A DNA stretch of 64,000 nt from Ralstonia sp. UBA689 (GTDB taxonomy: Bacteria; Pseudomonadota; Gammaproteobacteria; Burkholderiales; Burkholderiaceae), in contig NZ_DBMV01000041.1 of assembly GCF_002298975.1 (NCBI RefSeq), positions 62,001 through 126,000 of the forward strand, read 5' to 3'. The position numbers were made by a program, and so were the translations under genes. This document shows positions 25,770-38,033 of the stretch, piece by piece (position 1 is the first letter of the stretch; every line of letters starts with the position of its first letter). Below the pieces are notes generated by a model. It was not told where the DNA came from. It did no database searches and saw only the letters and a program-made list of their open reading frames with translations.

Positions 25770-26975
25770 CTAGTGACGACGCAGCGCCGGCATCTGCATT
25801 GGACTGGCGATTATAAGCCACGCAAGCGCGAGTCCCGCACAGGCAAAAAACACTGCATGCTGCCCCGCGTGCAGCAAAATCCAGCCGCCTCCGGCACCGC
25901 CCGCAAACAGGCCCAGCGCCTGCGTGGTGTTGTACACGCCCATGGCCGCGCCCTTGCGCACGCCCGGCGCATACTTCGACACCAGCGACGGCTGCGACGC
26001 CTCCAGCACGTTGAAGCCAAGGAAATACACCAGCAGCGCAATCGACAAAGCCGTGAGCGTCGGCTGCACTTCACCCAGCGCCAGTTGCGCCGCCATCACC
26101 AATGCCACGGCGGACAGCAGCACAATCTTCATCTTGCCGCGCTTCTCGGCAGCGATGATGGCCGGCACCATCAGCACGAACGACACGCCCATCACCGGCA
26201 GGTAGATCTTCCAGTGCGAGTCGACTGGCAGGCCGGCGGCTTCGAGCATGTGCGGCAGCACGACGAACAACGCCGTCTGCGTGGCATGCAGGGCAAACAC
26301 GCCAAAGTTCAGGCGCAGCAGTTCGCGGTTGTGCAGCACCTCGCGGAAGGGGGCTTTCACGTGTTCGGGCGGGCGCGGCGGGTTCGGCACCACCCACAGC
26401 ACCACGCCGATGGCGATGACGGCCAACACGCCGATCGCGAGGAACATCCCCGGCATGCCGACCCAGCGGAAGATGATCGGCGCGCTCACGATGGCCACGG
26501 CAAACGACACGCCAATGCTGCCGCCGATCATGGCCATGGCCTTGGTGCGGTGCTCCTCGCGCGTGAGATCAGCCACGAAGGCGATCACCGCCGAGGAAAT
26601 CGCCCCCGCGCCCTGAATGGCCCGCCCGACAGCGATGCCCGCGACGCTGTGCGAGAACGCCGCCACCAGGCTGCCCACCGCAAAGATCACCAGCCCCGTC
26701 ACGATGACCGGCTTGCGCCCGAAGCGGTCCGATAGCCATCCGTAGGGGATGTAGAGCACCGCCTGCGTAAGGCCATACACGCCGATAGCGAAGGCGACGA
26801 GTTGGGTGTTGTTGCCATCCGGCAGCGTTTTCGCGAACACCGCGAAGACCGGCATGATCATGAACAAACCCAGCATGCGCAGCGCGAAGATGCCGGCCAG
26901 CGAGGCGGCAGCGCGCAGCTCTAGGCTGGTCATGCGGCCGGAAGCGGAAGTCATGGATGGGGAGGCGGAGGACAT
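25770..26975 (-). CDS. MFS transporter
   Basis: 401 residues with about 12 membrane segments. The loop between segments 2 and 3 has YGWLSDRFGRKPVI, the MFS signature. Substrate is not evident; it resembles drug/H+ antiporters of the YajR-like group, often found between uvrA and ssb in this family of bacteria. The start is uncertain: ATG 26975 is used, GTG 27014 and ATG 26954 are in frame, and none has a strong ribosome site. It is divergent from uvrA. Confidence 0.85.
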   Translation of the reverse strand: MSSASPSMTSASGRMTSLELRAAASLAGIFALRMLGLFMIMPVFAVFAKTLPDGNNTQLVAFAIGVYGLTQAVLYIPYGWLSDRFGRKPVIVTGLVIFAVGSLVAAFSHSVAGIAVGRAIQGAGAISSAVIAFVADLTREEHRTKAMAMIGGSIGVSFAVAIVSAPIIFRWVGMPGMFLAIGVLAVIAIGVVLWVVPNPPRPPEHVKAPFREVLHNRELLRLNFGVFALHATQTALFVVLPHMLEAAGLPVDSHWKIYLPVMGVSFVLMVPAIIAAEKRGKMKIVLLSAVALVMAAQLALGEVQPTLTALSIALLVYFLGFNVLEASQPSLVSKYAPGVRKGAAMGVYNTTQALGLFAGGAGGGWILLHAGQHAVFFACAGLALAWLIIASPMQMPALRRH

Positions 26976-27061
26976 GGCGCGAAAACCGCCGCAAAAATGC
27001 GACGGCAAGGACACTTGAACGGTCTTCCGAGTTGCCTCACGTGGGGGCCAGCGCTCGTAAA

Positions 27062-27074
27062 ACCGAAGTTCGGT
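27062..27074. promoter_or_regulatory. 13-bp palindrome in the MFS/uvrA intergenic region
   Basis: ACCGAA and TTCGGT flank one central G. It lies 75 bases before uvrA. It does not match the LexA consensus CTGT-N8-ACAG. Possible operator, weak evidence. Confidence 0.25.
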
Positions 27075-27148
27075 ATATTAGCAGGCTTACCCTTTCCCCC
27101 CCCCCTCCCGCCGATTGCCGCAGGCGGCCCGCGAGGCGCAAGCCGCAC

Positions 27149-30013
<2,865 letters not shown>

Positions 30014-30027
30014 AAGTAAGGCAGCAC

Positions 30028-30061
30028 GGGCGCGGCAGCTTGCAATCAAGCCGCCGCGCCC
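30028..30061 (+). terminator. GC-rich hairpin after uvrA
   Basis: GGGCGCGG and CCGCGCCC form an outer stem, with GCTT/AAGC pairing inside. No T-run follows, so it is at best a weak or factor-assisted terminator. Confidence 0.4.
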
Positions 30062-30099
30062 TACGATGAAGAGCGTTTCCACCGCACAGGAGCGTCGCC

Positions 30100-30585
30100 A
30101 TGGACCTCACCGTGGTGCCCATCGTCAAGCCGGAAGCGTCCAACTTCATCTTTGGCCAATCGCATTTCATCAAAACCGTGGAAGACCTCCACGAGGCACT
30201 CGTCGGTGCGGTGCCGGGCATCCGCTTCGGCATTGCGTTCTGCGAGGCCTCCGGCAAGCGGCTCGTACGCTGGTCAGGCAATGACGAGGCGGCACTCCAA
30301 CTCGCGCGCGACAACGCACTGTCCATCGGCGCGGGCCATACCTTCCTGATCTTCCTGGGCGACGGGTTCTTTCCCGTCAACGTGCTGGCTGCCGTGCGCG
30401 CGGTGCCCGAGGTGTGCCGCGTCTATTGCGCCACAGCCAACCCGACGCAGGTGATCGTTGCGCAAACAGAGCTGGGGCGCGGCGTGCTGGGCGTGGTGGA
30501 CGGCGCCTCGCCGCTGGGCATCGAGACCGACGCCGACATCGCTTGGCGCAAGGACCTGCTGCGGCAGATCGGCTACAAGCTATAA
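30100..30585 (+). CDS. Adenosine-specific kinase family protein (DUF355-like)
   Basis: 161 residues covering the whole Adenosine_kin family (PF04008). Family-typical segments are FIFGQSHFIKTVEDL near 17-31, GIRFGIAFCEASG near 40-52, GHTFLIFLGDGFFPVNVL near 79-96 and VVDG near 138. Archaeal members bind adenosine or AMP; the biological role in bacteria is unclear. AGGAG precedes the ATG. Its last codons overlap the end of the convergent Na/Pi transporter gene by six bases. Confidence 0.85.
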   Translation: MDLTVVPIVKPEASNFIFGQSHFIKTVEDLHEALVGAVPGIRFGIAFCEASGKRLVRWSGNDEAALQLARDNALSIGAGHTFLIFLGDGFFPVNVLAAVRAVPEVCRVYCATANPTQVIVAQTELGRGVLGVVDGASPLGIETDADIAWRKDLLRQIGYKL

Positions 30586-32232
30586 GACCTCTTCCCGCTC
30601 TTGCATCCGGCTGCGGTTGAGCAGCCCGGCCTCGTCCAGCACCGGATATGCCGCCGCACAGAACAGCGAGTTCAGCCGCTTGAAGTCGCTGATGATGTCG
30701 AGGTGCAGCGAGCTGGTTTCGATGCTCTCGGAGGTCTGCGCCGAGATACGGGTGAGGTGGCTGCGCGCGTAGCGCGTCTCCAGATCGCGAAAGTGCGCCT
30801 TCTCCAGCATCAGGCGTTGGGCGCTGGGCAGGTCGCCGGTCAGGAACACCGACATCGACAGCTTCAGGTTGGCGACCAGCCGCGTGTGCATGTCTTCCAG
30901 TTCCTGCATGCCGGCCTCGGAAAACGCCAGCTTGTGCGCGATCTTCTTCTCGCGCACGTCCTGCAGCAGACGGTCGATGATGTCGCCGGCGTGCTCGAGG
31001 TTGATGGTGAGCGAGATGATGTCTGCCCAGCGCTTGCCCTCGCGCTCGTCCAGCGCCTCGTGGCTGAGTTGCGTGAGGTAGAACTTGACGGCCGTGTAGA
31101 GCGCATCGACCTCGTCGTCGACGGCGCGCGTGGTCTGCAGCAGGCGCACGTCGTCGGTCTTGAGCACGCGCAGTGTGTTCTCCAACATCTGCTCGACGCG
31201 GTCGCCGATGCGAAGCACCTCGCGCGAGGCATTCCCCAACGCCAACGTGGGCGTAGCCAGCGCCGACGGATCGAGGTAGCGCGGCGCGACCAGCTCGTCG
31301 ATATGCCGCCCGCCCGGCAAGATGCGCGCACACAGCTTGGCCATCTGGTCGGTGAAGCCGATCAGCAGCGCCGCCAGCGCCACGTTGAAGACCACGTGGA
31401 AGGCCACCACCACATGCTGCAACGCCACCCCTGCGTGCGGTGCCAGCACAGCCAGCTTGCCCAGAAACGGCACCACCAGTACCGCACCCAGCACGCGCGA
31501 GAGCAGGTTGCCCAGCGTCGCCCGGCGCGCAGCCTGGCTGGAAGCCGGCGTGGTGGCCAGCGCGGCAATCGCGCTGCCGATGTTGGCGCCCAGCACGATC
31601 GCAAACGCCGCCTTGACCGACACCGCCGCCGAAGTCGCCAACGTGGCGCAAAAGAGCACCACCGCCAAGCTCGAATAGCACAGCAGCGTGAGCAGCGCGC
31701 CGATCAGCATGTTCAGGCCGGTGTCGGCCGAAATCGAACCGAGCAGCACCCGCAGCGCGTTGGCCTCGACCATCGGGCTGGTCGCCACTGCAATCAGCTC
31801 CAGCGCCAGCAGGATCAGCCCCAGCCCGATCAGCACACGCCCGAAGTGCCCGACCGGGCTGCCCTTGCGCGACAGGTGCAGGATCACACCGAAGAAGATC
31901 AGCAGCGGCGACAGCCATGACAGGTTCAGCGCAAACACCTGCGCCATCAGCGCCGTGCCCACGTTGGCGCCCAGCAGGATCGCCAGCGCCGAAGACACAC
32001 TCATCAGCCCCTGCGCCACGAACGCCCCGACGATGGTGGCGGTGGCATTGCTGCTTTGCACGAGGCACGTCACGCCAATGCCGGCCAGCAGCGCGGAGAA
32101 CCGGTTCGATACGCTGCGCGAGAGCAGGCGGCGCAAGTCCGCGCCATACAGGCGCAGCATGCCGACCTTGACGGTCTGCGTGCCCCACACCAGCAGGGCC
32201 ACCCCCGAGAGCAGCTTGAGCAGCGTGACCAT
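30580..32232 (-). CDS. Na/Pi cotransporter family protein with PhoU-like tail
   Basis: 550 residues. The N-terminal 310 residues hold two repeated Na_Pi_cotrans units, each with a QSSNATATI- or SSLAVVLF-type motif and several membrane segments. The C-terminal part from about 330 is helical and PhoU-like (LGNASREVLRIGDRVEQML). The family imports phosphate with sodium; bacterial YjbB-type members may instead export phosphate. ATG 32232 starts at a membrane segment. It is 13 bases downstream of the LysE gene and probably co-transcribed with it. Confidence 0.9.
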   Translation of the reverse strand: MVTLLKLLSGVALLVWGTQTVKVGMLRLYGADLRRLLSRSVSNRFSALLAGIGVTCLVQSSNATATIVGAFVAQGLMSVSSALAILLGANVGTALMAQVFALNLSWLSPLLIFFGVILHLSRKGSPVGHFGRVLIGLGLILLALELIAVATSPMVEANALRVLLGSISADTGLNMLIGALLTLLCYSSLAVVLFCATLATSAAVSVKAAFAIVLGANIGSAIAALATTPASSQAARRATLGNLLSRVLGAVLVVPFLGKLAVLAPHAGVALQHVVVAFHVVFNVALAALLIGFTDQMAKLCARILPGGRHIDELVAPRYLDPSALATPTLALGNASREVLRIGDRVEQMLENTLRVLKTDDVRLLQTTRAVDDEVDALYTAVKFYLTQLSHEALDEREGKRWADIISLTINLEHAGDIIDRLLQDVREKKIAHKLAFSEAGMQELEDMHTRLVANLKLSMSVFLTGDLPSAQRLMLEKAHFRDLETRYARSHLTRISAQTSESIETSSLHLDIISDFKRLNSLFCAAAYPVLDEAGLLNRSRMQEREEVL

Positions 32233-32245
32233 CGATCCCGAAGCC

Positions 32246-32866
32246 TTACTTGGTCAGCGCCACGCGCAGGCCCAACCCAATGAAGATGCAGCCGCTCACC
32301 CGATCGAGCCACAGCGATGCGCGCGGCGTACGGCGCATCCAGCCGCCCAGCGCTGCCGCGCACCAGCCGTACAGGCTGAACACGACGATGGTCTGTGCCA
32401 TGAACACGCCGCCCAGCAACAGCATCTGCAGCGCCGCATGGCCCGCCTGCGCGTCGACGAATTGCGGCAGGAACACCACGAAGAACAGCGTGACCTTTGG
32501 GTTGAGCAGGTTGGCGAACACGCTCTGCCGGAACACCTGCCGCAGGTTCGGCGCCGCCTGTGGTCCACCATTGTTCAGGCCGAAGCCGCCCTTGCTGCGC
32601 AGCGCCTGCACGCCCAGCCAGATCAGGTAGGCTGCGCCCAGCCAGCGAATCGCCTGAAACGCCAGGGGCGAAGATTGCAGCACCGCCGCCAGCCCCAGCG
32701 CTGCCAACGTGGTGTGGAGCAGGCAGCCCGAGGCAAACCCGGCCGCCGCTGACAGCCCGGCTTTGCGGCCCTGGCTCGCGCCACGTGCGATCACCTGCAG
32801 GTTGTCCGGCCCCGGCATCACCGTAATGGCGACGGAAGTCAGCAGAAACAGCAGCACATGCGGCAT
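32246..32866 (-). CDS. LysE/RhtB family amino-acid exporter
   Basis: 206 residues with five to six membrane segments. The N-terminus VAITVMPGPDNLQVIARG and the central NLLNPKVTLFFVVFLPQFV are signatures of LysE-type exporters such as RhtB. Which amino acid is exported cannot be told. Length is standard. It is upstream of the Na/Pi gene on the same strand. Confidence 0.92.
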   Translation of the reverse strand: MPHVLLFLLTSVAITVMPGPDNLQVIARGASQGRKAGLSAAAGFASGCLLHTTLAALGLAAVLQSSPLAFQAIRWLGAAYLIWLGVQALRSKGGFGLNNGGPQAAPNLRQVFRQSVFANLLNPKVTLFFVVFLPQFVDAQAGHAALQMLLLGGVFMAQTIVVFSLYGWCAAALGGWMRRTPRASLWLDRVSGCIFIGLGLRVALTK

Positions 32867-32982
32867 CGGCGCCTCCTGGCAGCAGCAGAAAAAGAGGAAA
32901 GGGCCATGCTACCGCGCACGGCCACGCAGTGTCATATTTTTGTCACATGAGCGGCTGCGGCGGATATGTCGCCCTGAAGTCG

Positions 32983-33591
32983 TCAATGCCCGTCGAAGCG
33001 GCAGACGGTAAAGAGCGGCAGGCCACCCTCGATCAGCAGGCGCGAGCCGCCCAACTCCGGCAGGTCGACGATCGCGGCGCCTTCCACCACCGTGGCGCCC
33101 AGGCGTTCCAGCAGGCGCTTGCCGGCCATCATGGTGCCACCGGTGGCGATCAGGTCGTCGATCAGCAGCACGCGGTCGCCGGGCTTGCAGGCATCGGCGT
33201 GGATCTCCACCGTGGCGCTGCCATATTCGAGCATGTATTCCTCCGCCACCGTCGTGAACGGCAGCTTGCCCTTCTTGCGAATCGGCACAAAGCCCAGGTT
33301 CAGCTCATACGCGACGATCGAGCCCAGGATGAACCCGCGCGCGTCGATGCCCGCCACCAGATTCAGCCCCTGCCCCATGTAGCGGTGGACGAACACGTCC
33401 ACCAGCACGCGCAGGCTCTTCGGGTCCTGCAGCAGCGGCGTGATGTCCCGGAACATCACCCCCGGCTGCGGCCAATTGGGCACGGTGCGGATGCGGTCGC
33501 ACAGGTAGCGGGTCACGTCGCCCAGCTCTGTGGAGGCGGGCAACGACGACGGCGTCAGCAAGGCGGCCTGATGGTGGGGAACGTTGGTCAT
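32983..33591 (-). CDS. apt: Adenine phosphoribosyltransferase
   Basis: 202 residues. It converts adenine and PRPP to AMP. The PRPP-binding motif is VLLIDDLIATGGT near 141-153; the Apt hallmark RDITPLLQDP near 48-57 and GIDARGFILG near 80-89 are present. About 20 residues at the N-terminus exceed the E. coli enzyme, so the true start could be further in. It is divergent from the DJ-1/PfpI gene. Confidence 0.96.
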   Translation of the reverse strand: MTNVPHHQAALLTPSSLPASTELGDVTRYLCDRIRTVPNWPQPGVMFRDITPLLQDPKSLRVLVDVFVHRYMGQGLNLVAGIDARGFILGSIVAYELNLGFVPIRKKGKLPFTTVAEEYMLEYGSATVEIHADACKPGDRVLLIDDLIATGGTMMAGKRLLERLGATVVEGAAIVDLPELGGSRLLIEGGLPLFTVCRFDGH

Positions 33592-33693
33592 GGTGGAAAG
33601 GAGGAGAAGATGGCCCGCGGTAACCGGCTACCACCCACGGCAGGCAACGCGTCACCACAATGGGCAGACCGCAACCATACAGGAGACACGGCG

Positions 33694-34272
33694 ATGGCAA
33701 AGAAGATTCTGATGCTGGTGGGTGACTACGTTGAAGACTATGAAGTCATGGTTCCCTTCCAGGCTCTGCAGATGGTCGGCCACACCGTCCACGCCGTCTG
33801 CCCGGACAAACGCACCGGTGAAACGGTGGCCACCGCCGTGCACGACTTCGAGGGCGCGCAAACCTACTCCGAAAAGCCCGGGCACCGCTTTACCGTCAAC
33901 GCCGCGTTTGCCGACATCGACCCCGCCGCCTACGACGCACTCGTCGTGCCCGGCGGCCGTGCGCCTGAATACCTGCGGCTGAATGCCCGCGTGCTCGACA
34001 TCGTGCGCCACTTCGCCAGCGCCGACAAACCCATCGCGGCCATCTGCCACGGCGCGCAGTTGCTGTCGGCGGCCGGCGTGCTGGAAGGCAAGGCGTGCTC
34101 GGCCTACCCCGCGTGTGGTCCGGAAGTCACAGCAGCCGGCGGCAAGTACCAGGACATCCCCGTCGACCAGGCCCATACCGATGGCAAATTGGTGACGGCA
34201 CCCGCCTGGCCGGCGCATCCCGCGTGGCTCGCGCAATTTCTTGAAGTCCTGGGCACGCGGGTTCTACACTGA
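33694..34272 (+). CDS. DJ-1/PfpI family protein
   Basis: 192 residues of the PfpI/YhbO class. The nucleophile elbow AICHGAQLLSAAG contains Cys near 115, and the acid motif near GDYVEDYE (residues 10-17) supplies the Glu. Members act as glyoxalase/deglycase or stress proteins; precise activity is unknown. AGGAG lies upstream of ATG 33694, which decides this start within a much longer open frame. The RHH gene follows 42 bases later. Confidence 0.9.
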   Translation: MAKKILMLVGDYVEDYEVMVPFQALQMVGHTVHAVCPDKRTGETVATAVHDFEGAQTYSEKPGHRFTVNAAFADIDPAAYDALVVPGGRAPEYLRLNARVLDIVRHFASADKPIAAICHGAQLLSAAGVLEGKACSAYPACGPEVTAAGGKYQDIPVDQAHTDGKLVTAPAWPAHPAWLAQFLEVLGTRVLH

Positions 34273-34314
34273 TCCGGTTGCCCGCCAGCCGGGCACCTGA
34301 CGAGGAGCCCGGCC

Positions 34315-34719
34315 ATGTGCGAAATCTTCATCCGCGCCAATCCCCATTCGTACGACACCCTGGCCCGCTCGCTACGCCTGCATGGCGTGGCGACCAGCGT
34401 GCGCCTGGAATGCCTGTTCTGGGAGGTGCTGGAAGAAATCGGCCAGCGCGACGGCCTGACGGTCAGCCAACTGATCGGCAAGCTGTATGACGAGTTGCTT
34501 GAGCATCGCGGTGAGGTTGCCAACTTCGCCTCGTTCCTGCGGGTCTGCTGCCTGCGCTACCTGATGTTGCAGCAGGACGGACGCATTCCGGCCGATACGC
34601 GCGTGTCGATCCGGTCGCTCGATGCCGCTGCCGTGCTGGCCGGCCTGCCGCCGAGCATGGCGGATGTCCCGCCGCCGCGCCGCTCGCGCGGCCCGCTCCT
34701 CGAAGCGCTGGCCAAGTAG
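34315..34719 (+). CDS. Ribbon-helix-helix domain protein (PF13467-like)
   Basis: 134 residues. SVRLECLFWEVLEEIGQRDG (residues 28-47) and the following LTVSQLIGKLYDELLEHRGEV match a ribbon-helix-helix family found mainly in proteobacteria. The remainder, FASFLRVCCLRYL, is also typical. It may bind DNA as a dimer or act as an adaptor. It lies downstream of the DJ-1 gene and may be co-transcribed. It is convergent with the antiporter gene, 17 bases apart. Confidence 0.8.
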   Translation: MCEIFIRANPHSYDTLARSLRLHGVATSVRLECLFWEVLEEIGQRDGLTVSQLIGKLYDELLEHRGEVANFASFLRVCCLRYLMLQQDGRIPADTRVSIRSLDAAAVLAGLPPSMADVPPPRRSRGPLLEALAK

Positions 34720-34736
34720 GCCGATGCAGCGCGGCA

Positions 34737-36716
34737 TCAGCGTGCGGAGAGCCGCTCCTCCGCCATCTGCAGCCCCTCGGGCGTGCCGCGCAGCACGACG
34801 ATATCGCCCAGCTCCAGCACCGTATCCGGCTCCGGATCGATCGCGCGGATGCCTTGGCGGCGGATCGCCGTCACCGAAGTCTTGAAGGTTTCCAGCCCCA
34901 TCGTGCCGAGCTTGCGGCCGATGGCGGGCGAGCCCGCGGCCAGCGGCACGGAGTGCAGGCGCACGGCGTCGCGCTCGAGCATGTCATCTTCGTCGTCCTG
35001 GCCGTGGAAGTAGCCGCGCAGCAGGCTGTAGCGTGCATCGCGCATCTCCTGCGCACGGCGCACCACACGGCGCAGCGGCACGCCCAGCAGCACCAGCGCG
35101 TGCGAGGCCAGCATCAGGCTGCCTTCGATGATTTCTGGCACGACTTCGGTGGCGCCGGCCTGCTGCAGGCGGTCCAGATCGGTGTCATCAATGGTGCGCA
35201 CGATGACGGGCAGCGTCGGCTCCAGCGCCTGCACGTGGTGCAGCACCTTCAGCGCCGAGGCCGTGTCGGCATAGGTAATGGCGACCGCCGACGCACGATG
35301 GATACCGGCCGCCACCAGCGATTCGCGCCGCGCCGCGTCGCCGTACACCACGTGCTCGCCAGCGGCGGCGGCATCGCGCACGCGGTCGGGGTCGAGGTCC
35401 AGCGCCATGTAGCCGATGCCTTCCTGCTCCACCATGTGCGCCAGATTCTGGCCGCTGCGCCCGTAGCCACAAATGATGACGTGGCGCTCGGTGGCGATGC
35501 TCTGTGCAGCGATCTTGGTCATCGCCAGCGACTGCATCAGCCAGTCCGTGCGCGACAGCCGCATGGCGATCGCGTCGCTGTACTCGATCAGGAACGGGGC
35601 AAGCAGCATCGACAGCAGCATCGCCGCCAGAATCGCCTGACCCAGCACCGGATCGATCAGCTTCATGCCGTCGATCTGGTTGAGTAGCACGAAGCCGAAT
35701 TCCCCCGCCTGGGCCAGGCCCAGCGCCGTACGGATCGCCACGCCGCCGCCCGAGCCGAAGGCACGCGCCAGCAACGCGATCAGCACGAACTTGAACAGCA
35801 CCGGCCCGGTCACCAGTGCCAGCACCAGCGTCCAGTGCTGAACCACTACGCGCGGGTCCAGCAACATGCCCACCGTCACGAAGAAGAGCCCCAGCAGCAC
35901 GTCGCGGAACGGCTTGATGTCCTCCTCCACCTGCAGCTTGTAGGGCGTTTCCGACACCAGCATGCCAGCCAGGAAGGCGCCCAGCGCCATCGACAGGCCT
36001 AGCCGCTCGGTCAGCGCCGCCATGCCCAGCGTCACCAGCAGCAGGTTCAGCATGAACAGCTCCTGCGAGCGGCGCGCCGCCACCAGGTGGAACCAGCGCG
36101 AGAACAGCTTCTGCCCCATGAACAGGATCAGCACCAGCGCGATGGTGATCTTCACCGCCGCAATCGACAATGCCAGCACCAGATCGGTCGGGTTCTTGCC
36201 CAGCGACGGAACAACGATCAGCAGCAGTACCACCGCCAGATCCTGGAACAGCAGCACGCTGATAATGTTGCGGCCGTGCTCGGTTTCGAGCTGCAGCCGC
36301 TCGGCCAGCATCTTCGAGACGATGGCCGTGGACGACATGGCAAGCGCCCCGCCCAGTGCCAGCCCTGACTGCCACGACAGCGGATACCAGTGCGAGAGCA
36401 GCAGCGACACCGGAATCGTCAGCAGTATGGTCAACAGCACCTGCGACGCACCCAGTCCCAGCACCAGCCGCCGCATCGAGCGCAGCTTCGAAAGGTTGAA
36501 CTCCAGCCCGATCGAGAACATCAGGAACACCACGCCGAACTCGGCGAGGTAGCGTGTCTGGGCGGAATCCGGCTCCAGGCCCGTCGCCTTCGGCCCGATC
36601 AGGACTCCCACCACCAGATAGGCCAACATGGGCGGCAATTGCAGCATGCGGAACAGCACCACGCCGATCACGGCGGCAATCAACAACACGAGGGTGAGTT
36701 CCAGCGGCGAATGCAT
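34737..36716 (-). CDS. KefB-type CPA2 cation:proton antiporter with TrkA domains
   Basis: 659 residues. About 12 membrane segments fill residues 1-385 (Na_H_Exchanger fold; VGVLIGPKATGL and ALGAFLAGMLVSET are family-typical). A RCK/TrkA-N domain follows (HVIICGYGRSGQNLAHM near 412, with the GxGxxG nucleotide fold), then TrkA-C from about 570 (AGSPAIGRKLGTMGL). This is the glutathione-gated KefB/YbaL class, effluxing K+ in exchange for H+. ATG 36716 begins directly before the first segment; longer frames to 36998 look non-coding. Confidence 0.92.
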   Translation of the reverse strand: MHSPLELTLVLLIAAVIGVVLFRMLQLPPMLAYLVVGVLIGPKATGLEPDSAQTRYLAEFGVVFLMFSIGLEFNLSKLRSMRRLVLGLGASQVLLTILLTIPVSLLLSHWYPLSWQSGLALGGALAMSSTAIVSKMLAERLQLETEHGRNIISVLLFQDLAVVLLLIVVPSLGKNPTDLVLALSIAAVKITIALVLILFMGQKLFSRWFHLVAARRSQELFMLNLLLVTLGMAALTERLGLSMALGAFLAGMLVSETPYKLQVEEDIKPFRDVLLGLFFVTVGMLLDPRVVVQHWTLVLALVTGPVLFKFVLIALLARAFGSGGGVAIRTALGLAQAGEFGFVLLNQIDGMKLIDPVLGQAILAAMLLSMLLAPFLIEYSDAIAMRLSRTDWLMQSLAMTKIAAQSIATERHVIICGYGRSGQNLAHMVEQEGIGYMALDLDPDRVRDAAAAGEHVVYGDAARRESLVAAGIHRASAVAITYADTASALKVLHHVQALEPTLPVIVRTIDDTDLDRLQQAGATEVVPEIIEGSLMLASHALVLLGVPLRRVVRRAQEMRDARYSLLRGYFHGQDDEDDMLERDAVRLHSVPLAAGSPAIGRKLGTMGLETFKTSVTAIRRQGIRAIDPEPDTVLELGDIVVLRGTPEGLQMAEERLSAR

Positions 36717-37039
36717 GCGACGCGAAAAGCCAAGCAAAAAGGGGTTGGACAGGACGGACAGCACCCGGGCATCGTGACGGTGCATACGACAAACATGCCG
36801 AGGACAGCACGCAGCGCGTTGCAAGACCGATGCCAGGGTATCAACGAAGAACGCGAAACGCGGGACGCCGCAGTGCAGAAAATGGCGGCGTGGCGGCGGG
36901 AAGGAAAGGGGTTCGAAATCAGATTGCCGCGATGCAGCAAAACAGAGCGCCCGCACGCCCCGCTGCTCCCCCGCAGGCCACGCCCCAACACGCCGCAAGT
37001 GGCCAGGGACGGTGTCAATCGTTGTTATACTTCGCCGCC
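36717..37039. promoter_or_regulatory. Divergent promoter region between antiporter gene and kdsD
   Basis: 323 bases with no credible gene. On plus, an extended -10 element TGTTATACT sits at 37023-37031, directly before kdsD. No clear -35 is needed with an extended -10. No minus-strand promoter could be assigned. Confidence 0.5.
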
Positions 37040-38023
37040 ATGATAACGAATTTCAATCCGGATCGAGCGCTGGCGCTGGCGCAGCAAACCTTCGACATCG
37101 AAGCGCAAGCCGTGCTTGGCCTCAAATCCCAGGTGTCCGCCGACTTTGCGCGTGCGGTCGAAATGGTGCTCGGCTGCACCGGGCGCGTGGTCGTCTCGGG
37201 CATGGGCAAATCCGGTCACATTGCACGCAAGATCGCGGCCACGCTGGCCTCCACCGGCACGCCGGCTTTCTTCGTGCACCCGGCCGAAGCCAGCCATGGC
37301 GACCTTGGCATGGTTACCCGCGACGACGTCTTCATCGGCTTTTCCAACTCCGGCGAGGTCTCGGAGCTGAACGCCATCCTGCCGCTCATCAAGCGGCTGG
37401 GCGCCAAGCTGATCGCCGTGACGGGCAACCCGCAATCCTCGCTCGGCAAACATGCCGACGTGGTGCTCAACTCGCACGTCGACGTCGAAGCCTGCCCGCT
37501 GAACCTGGCGCCCACCGCGAGCACCACCGCGCAGATCGCGTTGGGCGACGCGCTGGCCGTGGCCGTGCTCGACGCACGCGGCTTCGGCGCCGAAGACTTC
37601 GCCCGTTCGCACCCGGGCGGCTCGCTCGGGCGCAAGCTGCTCACGCACGTGCGCGACGTCATGCGCGCGGGCGACGCCGTACCACGCGTGATGGAAGACA
37701 CGCCGCTGTCACAAGCCTTGATGGAAATCACCCGAAAGGGCATGGCGATGACCGCCGTGGTCGACACCGACGGCCGCGCCGTGGGCGTCTTCACCGACGG
37801 CGACCTGCGCCGCCTGCTGGAAACCCCGCGAGACTGGCGCACCGTGCCGATACACGAAGTCATGCACCGCAACCCGCGTGCGGTTGGCCCGGACCAGCTC
37901 GCCGTCGAGGCCGTCGAAGTGATGGAAACGCACCGCATCAACCAGCTCCTCGTGGTCGAGGCTGACGGCATGCTGGTTGGCGCCCTGCACATCCACGACC
38001 TGACCCGCGCCAAGGTCATCTGA
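37040..38023 (+). CDS. kdsD: Arabinose-5-phosphate isomerase (KpsF/GutQ/KdsD)
   Basis: 327 residues. An SIS sugar-isomerase domain (residues 35-180; VVVSGMGKSGHIARKIAATL, SNSGEVSE) is followed by two CBS domains (about 205-327). It converts ribulose 5-phosphate to arabinose 5-phosphate, first step to the LPS sugar Kdo. ATG 37040 is the canonical start; the long upstream frame is non-coding. A promoter-like extended -10 ends only eight bases before it. It heads the operon kdsD-kdsC-lptC-lptA-lptB-rpoN. Confidence 0.96.
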   Translation: MITNFNPDRALALAQQTFDIEAQAVLGLKSQVSADFARAVEMVLGCTGRVVVSGMGKSGHIARKIAATLASTGTPAFFVHPAEASHGDLGMVTRDDVFIGFSNSGEVSELNAILPLIKRLGAKLIAVTGNPQSSLGKHADVVLNSHVDVEACPLNLAPTASTTAQIALGDALAVAVLDARGFGAEDFARSHPGGSLGRKLLTHVRDVMRAGDAVPRVMEDTPLSQALMEITRKGMAMTAVVDTDGRAVGVFTDGDLRRLLETPRDWRTVPIHEVMHRNPRAVGPDQLAVEAVEVMETHRINQLLVVEADGMLVGALHIHDLTRAKVI

Positions 38024-38033
38024 CATTCCGCTG

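Noticed and set aside
26976..27148. LexA (SOS) box before uvrA
   Set aside because: No CTGT-N8-ACAG match; the 13-bp palindrome at 27062-27074 has a different sequence.
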